Shown one piece after another: positions 59,240 to 64,000 of a stretch of DNA of 64,000 nucleotides (positions within the stretch are counted from its first letter, which is position 1; each line of letters starts with the position of its first letter). Origin of the DNA: Roseburia_D sp964388945 (GTDB lineage Bacteria > Bacillota > Clostridia > Lachnospirales > Lachnospiraceae); the NCBI GenBank assembly GCA_964388945.1, contig CAYMCM010000003.1, positions 1 through 64,000 of the forward strand, given 5' to 3'. The notes beneath the pieces are model-generated. The model worked only from the letters and a program-made list of their open reading frames with translations. It did no database searches and had not been told where the DNA came from. Made by a program: the position numbers and the translations under genes.

Positions 59240-60589
59240 TTACTGCGTAACAGCTTCTTTTATAATTTTTGCCATATAATCAATCTTTTCATCTGTCATT
59301 CCCGGATATACGCCTACCCAGAATGTATGGGTCATTATATAATCCGTATTTTTAAGATCACCTACAACACGATATGCATCTGTTCCCCTAATTTGGTCAA
59401 AACATGGGTGCTTGATCAAATTACCACTAAAAAGCAAACGAGTTTGTATATTATGTTCCTCTATATAACGGGTCACTTTATTCCGATCTAACCCGCTCTC
59501 ATCTCTGACACTGATCAAAAATCCAAACCAAGACGGTTCACTTCCAGCAGCCGGTTCCGGGAGCACAATCTTATCCTGCACTTCTTCAAGATTTTTATGA
59601 AGTCGTTCCCAATTGTGTCGACGCCGTTCAATAAAACCAGGGAATTTCTTCAGCTGTTCCACACCTACTGCTGCTTGCATATCTGTCACTTTTAAATTAT
59701 AGCCAAAATGACTATATACATACTTATGATCATATCCCTGTGGTAACTCTCCATACTGTCCATCAAATCTGTGTCCACAGAAATTGTCCTGCCCAGATGG
59801 ACAGATACAATCACGCCCCCAATCACGGAATGAAAGAATCAATCTATGAAGAAGTGGATCACTTGTATATACACATCCTCCTTCTCCCATCGTCATGTGA
59901 TGTGGCGGATAAAAACTGCTTGTTCCTATATCACCCCATGTTCCTGAAAATTTTGTTTCTCCTTTAATTGTATACTTAGTTCCTAACGCATCACAGTTAT
60001 CTTCTACAAGCCATAAATTATGCTTATTGCAAAATTCTCTAACAGCCTTTAAGTCAAACGGATTTCCCAACGTATGTGCAATCATAACTGCTTTCGTTTT
60101 CGGTGAAAGAGCAGCTTCCAATTGCGTTACATCAATGTTATACTGCGGAACTGTCATATCCACAAATACTGGTACCGCTCCATACTGAATAGCAGGTGTA
60201 ATCGTTGTCGGGAATCCACATGCAACCGTAATAATCTCATCACCTTTTTTTATCTGCCTATCGCCAAGTTCCGGTGCTGTAAGTGCCATAAAAGCAATTA
60301 AATTAGCCGATGACCCACTATTTACCAAATGTGCCCATTTAACACCAATCCAATCTGCAAATTCCCGCTCAAACTGTTCGGAAAAGCGTCCGGTAGTAAG
60401 CCAAAAATCCAACGCTGCATCTACTAAACTACACATTTCCTTTTCATCATAAATCCGAGAAGCATATGAAAGTCTGTCTCCTGGTTTAAACTTTTTATCC
60501 TGTTCTGGTTTTTTAAACTCACGATAATAATCGGCAACCAAATTCTTAATCTGTTCTCTTGCCTCTGTTTCACTATTCCAATTTTTCAT
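59240..60589 (-). CDS. rfbH: CDP-4-keto-6-deoxyglucose 3-dehydrase (E1)
   Basis: 449 residues, normal for RfbH. This PLP/PMP-dependent iron-sulfur enzyme removes the C3 hydroxyl of CDP-4-keto-6-deoxyglucose. FYPPHHMTMGEGG carries His in place of the Schiff-base lysine of ordinary aminotransferases, the hallmark of E1 enzymes, and the cysteine pattern DCICPSGQDNFCG (Cys-x-Cys-x7-Cys) fits the [2Fe-2S] cluster. LVNSGSSANLIAF is the cofactor phosphate region. The ATG at 60587-60589 has AGGAGG 9 bases upstream; an earlier in-frame start lacks one. It follows rfbG and overlaps none; its 5' end is 14 bases after the rfbG stop. Confidence 0.93.
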   Translation of the reverse strand: MKNWNSETEAREQIKNLVADYYREFKKPEQDKKFKPGDRLSYASRIYDEKEMCSLVDAALDFWLTTGRFSEQFEREFADWIGVKWAHLVNSGSSANLIAFMALTAPELGDRQIKKGDEIITVACGFPTTITPAIQYGAVPVFVDMTVPQYNIDVTQLEAALSPKTKAVMIAHTLGNPFDLKAVREFCNKHNLWLVEDNCDALGTKYTIKGETKFSGTWGDIGTSSFYPPHHMTMGEGGCVYTSDPLLHRLILSFRDWGRDCICPSGQDNFCGHRFDGQYGELPQGYDHKYVYSHFGYNLKVTDMQAAVGVEQLKKFPGFIERRRHNWERLHKNLEEVQDKIVLPEPAAGSEPSWFGFLISVRDESGLDRNKVTRYIEEHNIQTRLLFSGNLIKHPCFDQIRGTDAYRVVGDLKNTDYIMTHTFWVGVYPGMTDEKIDYMAKIIKEAVTQ

Positions 60590-60602
60590 CCTATTATTCC
60601 TC

Positions 60603-61673
60603 CTAGTGCTTATAAAACTCCTCAATCTGAGTATTCATACAATCTACTACATTCCCATTTTCTAAATATACTTTTGACCATTCAACCGTCTTCTCAATCG
60701 CTTGTTCGACGCTCCACCGAGGTTTCCAACCAAAAACCTTTTTTATCTTTGAACAATCAAGTTTCAGGAAATTTGCCTCATGAGGACTATTGGCTTCTGA
60801 TTTATTGATCCATTTAATTGGTTTAGAATTAGTATTCGCTGTCTGATTCCATTTGTCAACAAATATATCTACCAATTGTCCTGTCGTTATACAATCTCTA
60901 TCATCTGGTCCAACATTATAAAAACCAGCAACCTCATTATCTTCATACTGCGCTTTCGCTATCATTAAATATACTTTCAAAGGCTCTAACACATGCTGAT
61001 ATGGTCTGGTCGAGTAAGGATTTCTCACAATAATATCCTGCTTCTTTTCCACTGCTCTGACACAATCAGGTATGATTCGATTATTGGCAAAATCACCACC
61101 ACCAATTACATTTCCTGCCCGTGCTGTTGATACAGCTACATCCATGTCTTTATAAAAAGAATTTATATAGCTATGCGTTACAAGTTCTGAACATGATTTG
61201 CTGTTTGAATAAGGATCATATCCATCTAATGGCTCATTTTCTCTATATCCCCATTCCCACTCATTATTTTTGTATACCTTATCTGTTGTAACATTTAAGA
61301 ATGACTTGACACATGGATTGAGTCTCACACATTCACATATATTAACCGTTCCCATTACATTCGTCTCATAAGTATACACTGGATTTTTATAAGAATCTAA
61401 TACAATTGGTTGTGCTGCTAAATGAAACACTATTTCCGGCTTTGAAACTTCAAATACCTTCATTACATTATCTCTATCTCTAATATCACCAATAACATGA
61501 CGGATATGTTTCTTTACATCTGCCACCTCAAACAAATTTGGATCTGTCGGTGGGTCCAATGAATATCCAGTTATTTCTGCTCCAGCTTCAATCAAAATTC
61601 TACATAACCATGAACCTTTAAATCCCGTATGTCCTGTAATTAAGATTCTTTTCCCTTTATAAAACTCTAACAT
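60603..61673 (-). CDS. rfbG: CDP-glucose 4,6-dehydratase
   Basis: 356 residues of the short-chain dehydrogenase type. Cofactor site GHTGFKGSW, HLAAQPIV, and the catalytic YSNSKSCSE (Tyr-x3-Lys) are all present, as is ARAGNVIGGGDFA. It converts CDP-glucose to CDP-4-keto-6-deoxyglucose, the substrate of RfbH. It follows a GT gene by 20 bases and precedes rfbH, in the pathway order rfbF, rfbG, rfbH with an extra reductase in between. AAAGGAG supports the start. Confidence 0.94.
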   Translation of the reverse strand: MLEFYKGKRILITGHTGFKGSWLCRILIEAGAEITGYSLDPPTDPNLFEVADVKKHIRHVIGDIRDRDNVMKVFEVSKPEIVFHLAAQPIVLDSYKNPVYTYETNVMGTVNICECVRLNPCVKSFLNVTTDKVYKNNEWEWGYRENEPLDGYDPYSNSKSCSELVTHSYINSFYKDMDVAVSTARAGNVIGGGDFANNRIIPDCVRAVEKKQDIIVRNPYSTRPYQHVLEPLKVYLMIAKAQYEDNEVAGFYNVGPDDRDCITTGQLVDIFVDKWNQTANTNSKPIKWINKSEANSPHEANFLKLDCSKIKKVFGWKPRWSVEQAIEKTVEWSKVYLENGNVVDCMNTQIEEFYKH

Positions 61674-61693
61674 TGTTTTCTCCTTTAGACTAT

Positions 61694-62623
61694 TTACATT
61701 TTTCTTTCCTCTTCAATTACAATTGGTCTATGCATACTTCTGATATTGATATTGGAAATATATTCTCCCAATATTCCCAAAAAGATCAACTGTACTCCGC
61801 CTAAGAAAAATACTCCAAACAAGGTTGCTGCACTTCCAATCGGATAAGCAATCACCCCTGTCAATTTCAAAATAAGCGTTACTAAAGAAACCACAAAGCT
61901 GATTCCTGCAATTGCTATTCCTACAAACATAGATATTCTCATAAGTGCCTTAGAATATGAGGTTAATCCCAGCATTGCAACATCATATAATTTAATAAAA
62001 TTAAAAGATGTTTTCCCATGCTCCCTTCGTTTCTGTTCATAGTATACTTTTTTTACATCCGGTGCAAGTTCTGCAACTATACCTCGTAAATATGGCAATG
62101 GATCATCCAATTCTTTAAACACCTGTACCACTGATTTATCATACAATCCAAATCCAGTAAATTGTTCTATATGATCTATCTCTGTCACTTTATTAACAAA
62201 TTTGTAATAGCACTTTCGTATAAAATACATTGCTGCATTTTCCTGGCTTTTGTTTTTTATTCCAACAACAACCTTGCATCCCTTTTTCCACTCCGAAACA
62301 AAGTCTATAATTAACTCTGGTGGATCCTGCATGTCCGCAAACAATAATACTGTACAATCTCCCACCGATTGCGTTAATCCATAAAAAGTAGATCTTGAAA
62401 AGCCGAAGTTTTTCATATTAAAAATATATTGAACTTTATCATTTTTCTCAGCCAATTCTTTTATCCTGATTCTAGACTGATCTGTCGAACAATTATCAAT
62501 ATACAATATTCTATAATCATAATCGAGTAACTGCTTTTCAAATATTTTTTTCACTCTTTCATATATAAGTGGGATATTTTCTTCTTCATTATAAGTTGGT
62601 ATCACAACTGATACAATCTGCAT
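61694..62623 (-). CDS. Polyprenyl-phosphate glycosyltransferase, ArnC/GtrB-like
   Basis: 309 residues. A GT2 domain (VSVVIPTYNEEENIPLIYER, YIDNCSTDQSR, LLFADMQDPPELI with the Asp motif, and QFTGFGLYDKSV) is followed by two C-terminal membrane helices (about 228-300). It resembles ArnC, GtrB and DPM1 enzymes that load a sugar onto undecaprenyl phosphate. It overlaps the reductase gene by 35 bases and precedes rfbG, so it may use the CDP-dideoxyhexose made here or another donor. Works with the SMR pair and polytopic protein downstream. AGGAGG supports the start. Confidence 0.87.
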   Translation of the reverse strand: MQIVSVVIPTYNEEENIPLIYERVKKIFEKQLLDYDYRILYIDNCSTDQSRIRIKELAEKNDKVQYIFNMKNFGFSRSTFYGLTQSVGDCTVLLFADMQDPPELIIDFVSEWKKGCKVVVGIKNKSQENAAMYFIRKCYYKFVNKVTEIDHIEQFTGFGLYDKSVVQVFKELDDPLPYLRGIVAELAPDVKKVYYEQKRREHGKTSFNFIKLYDVAMLGLTSYSKALMRISMFVGIAIAGISFVVSLVTLILKLTGVIAYPIGSAATLFGVFFLGGVQLIFLGILGEYISNINIRSMHRPIVIEEERKM

Positions 62624-63515
62624 CTTTTAATATCCTCCTAACGCCCTCATCTATGTCCACTTGCGGTTCCCATCCGAGTTTAACAAGTTCCGCATTATCT
62701 GCGACAGAATGAAGTAATTCTTTTGTGTTCATCGTTCTTTTACCAAAAGCAAGTTCCGTTTTTGCTCCGCTTTGTTCCTTCATCTTTAAACAGAAGTCCC
62801 TCAATGTAGTTTCTTTTCCTGTTCCAACTTCGAACTCATAAAAATGATAAGGTTCAAAATCTTTACTTTTTTTAATTACTGTTATATATGCACTTACGAC
62901 ATCATCCACATATGTCCAATCTCTTCCCTGCAACCCTTCCGTCAACTCTACTTCAGCGACATTATTTTTTAAATTGTGAGTCAAAAATCCAACAAATTTT
63001 CCCGCTGCATCATTACCTCCATAAACATGCTGCAACTCCATATTAACAAACGCCACATTAATATTGTCAATATTGTCCCTTACACTTTCCCTAAAAATAT
63101 ACTTTGTTTTCGTATACGAATCCATATATACTTTCTGATTAACTTTCCAGGCTCCTTCCAGCTCTCTCGTAAAAAAACTATCTGTATTGATAAAGAACTT
63201 TGCTTTATGGACACATGCCTTTTTCAATAACATAAGCGGAAAAGTAACATTCGCTTCCATTACAGGAAAGAACTCATCACCTTTCCTCCCATATGTCGTT
63301 GCACAATGTATTACTCCTTCAATGTCATTCTCCTGAAACGCCGATTCAATATCTGATTCCAAATTACCAACCCATTTTATCTGATCATATACCATATCAA
63401 CTCTGGAAAAATCCGAGTTATTCCGGCACACACATGCTACTTTATATCCTTGTGCAAGCATTCCTTTTACAAGTCTGCTCCCTATAAAACCTGTTCCACC
63501 TGTCACTAATATCAT
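62589..63515 (-). CDS. NAD-dependent epimerase/reductase, RfbJ (CDP-abequose synthase)-like
   Basis: 308 residues, extended short-chain dehydrogenase. ILVTGGTGFIGSRLVKGM is the nucleotide-binding start; the catalytic Tyr-x3-Lys is in DSYTKTKY with Ser/Thr upstream (NTDSFFTRE). Later RDWTYVDDVVSAY is typical of this group. In a run with rfbF, rfbG and rfbH, the expected function is C4 reduction to a CDP-3,6-dideoxyhexose such as abequose or paratose; which epimer cannot be read from sequence. It sits between rfbF and the GT gene and overlaps the latter. Confidence 0.83.
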   Translation of the reverse strand: MILVTGGTGFIGSRLVKGMLAQGYKVACVCRNNSDFSRVDMVYDQIKWVGNLESDIESAFQENDIEGVIHCATTYGRKGDEFFPVMEANVTFPLMLLKKACVHKAKFFINTDSFFTRELEGAWKVNQKVYMDSYTKTKYIFRESVRDNIDNINVAFVNMELQHVYGGNDAAGKFVGFLTHNLKNNVAEVELTEGLQGRDWTYVDDVVSAYITVIKKSKDFEPYHFYEFEVGTGKETTLRDFCLKMKEQSGAKTELAFGKRTMNTKELLHSVADNAELVKLGWEPQVDIDEGVRRILKDADCISCDTNL

Positions 63516-63521
63516 GTACTC

Positions 63522-64000
63522 TTACTCCCACTTTTTCCATGGTGCCTGATTGTTATCCCACATTTCATTCAGCATATCCATTTCACGTTTTGTATCCATA
63601 CATTGCCAATAACCATCAAATAAATAAGCAGATAGTTTTCCTTCCTTTGCCAATGTTTCTAACGGATATTTTTCAAATACAGTACTATCCCCTTCAATAT
63701 AATCAAAAACTTCTGGTTCAAGCACCATATAACCCGCATTTATCCTAGAACCATCATCCATATTCTTTTCACGAAAAGCTCTAATTTTTTTATCCTCATT
63801 TATATCCAGCACTCCAAACCTCTGTCCGACCGCTGCTGCTGTGATAGTAGCAATACTATCATTCGCTTCATGAAACTTAACTAATTCATTTATGTCAATA
63901 TCACATACTCCGTCCCCATATGTAAGCATAAACGCTTCATCACCAATATATTTCTGAATTCTTTTTACTCTACCACCAGTCATCGTATTTAATCCTGTGT
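63522..64000 (-). CDS. rfbF: Glucose-1-phosphate cytidylyltransferase (partial, N-terminus off the window)
   Basis: The reading frame runs from the window edge (TGLNTMTGGRVKRIQKYI, in frame beyond base 64000) to the stop at 63522, about 159 residues of a family protein of about 255-260. DEAFMLTYGDGVCDI holds the metal-binding and product-binding residues; the end QCMDTKREMDMLNEMWDNNQ matches RfbF. It makes CDP-glucose from glucose-1-phosphate and CTP, the first step of the CDP-dideoxysugar pathway. It starts the set rfbF-rfbJ-like-GT-rfbG-rfbH. More genes of the pathway may lie beyond 64000. Confidence 0.93.
   Translation of the reverse strand, partial: TGLNTMTGGRVKRIQKYIGDEAFMLTYGDGVCDIDINELVKFHEANDSIATITAAAVGQRFGVLDINEDKKIRAFREKNMDDGSRINAGYMVLEPEVFDYIEGDSTVFEKYPLETLAKEGKLSAYLFDGYWQCMDTKREMDMLNEMWDNNQAPWKKWE

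Noticed and set aside
59240..60589. Sugar aminotransferase
   Set aside because: The Schiff-base lysine is replaced by His and there is an iron-sulfur cysteine pattern, so dehydrase is preferred.

Overview
The window looks like chromosome of a spore-forming Clostridium-class Firmicute, most probably a gut Lachnospiraceae (Roseburia/Agathobacter-like). The basis is dipicolinate synthase genes, a GH94 cellobiose phosphorylase with a LacI-type regulator, DUF6056/DUF6077-type membrane proteins, a TetM-like GTPase fused to a NYN nuclease, moderate-low GC and strong AGGAGG ribosome sites. This assignment is inferred from gene content, with no database search. Almost everything is on the minus strand; only the cellobiose phosphorylase and one secreted SGNH hydrolase are on the plus strand.

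Region 1 (1-12 kb, housekeeping): dipicolinate synthase (dpaA and partial dpaB), a CsoR-controlled copper ATPase operon, a shikimate operon aroE-aroD-aroK, a broken YczE/YitT-like membrane protein gene, the GTPase-Rae1/YacP fusion, and three small or polytopic membrane proteins. Region 2 (12-16 kb): a LacI-family regulator divergent from cellobiose phosphorylase, with two identical 14-bp operator candidates in the gap. Region 3 (16-22.8 kb): a GT2 enzyme, carbamate kinase, an HtrA protease, glmS and an LCP-family glycopolymer ligase.

Region 4 (22-38 kb and 55.6-64 kb) is a large surface-polysaccharide locus: a polyprenyl-phosphate sugar transferase, a GT4 and at least six GT2 enzymes, a Wzx-type flippase, a UDPGP-family nucleotidyltransferase, the LCP attachment enzyme, and a CDP-3,6-dideoxyhexose pathway (rfbF partial, rfbG, rfbH and an RfbJ-like reductase). 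It holds two sets of 'polyprenyl-phosphate GT + SMR/EamA-like mini-flippase + polytopic membrane protein'. I read these as two lipid-linked side-branch decoration systems.

Region 5 (37.8-55.6 kb) sits inside that locus and encodes a group of secreted proteins: a two-headed amidase/glucosaminidase, two SGNH hydrolases, a papain-like protease, two DUF5722 GH-A-like proteins, and an MBOAT-DHHW O-acylation pair. Four of the secreted proteins carry the same roughly 180-200 residue aromatic/Gly-rich wall-binding-type module joined to different catalytic domains. I consider this the best candidate for an undescribed surface system: a glycan built, O-acylated, exported and attached by Regions 3-4, then bound and remodelled by the modular enzymes. 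An IS1182-like element with a nonsense-mutated transposase sits between two convergent genes of this block.

No tRNA, rRNA, CRISPR array or phage genes were seen.
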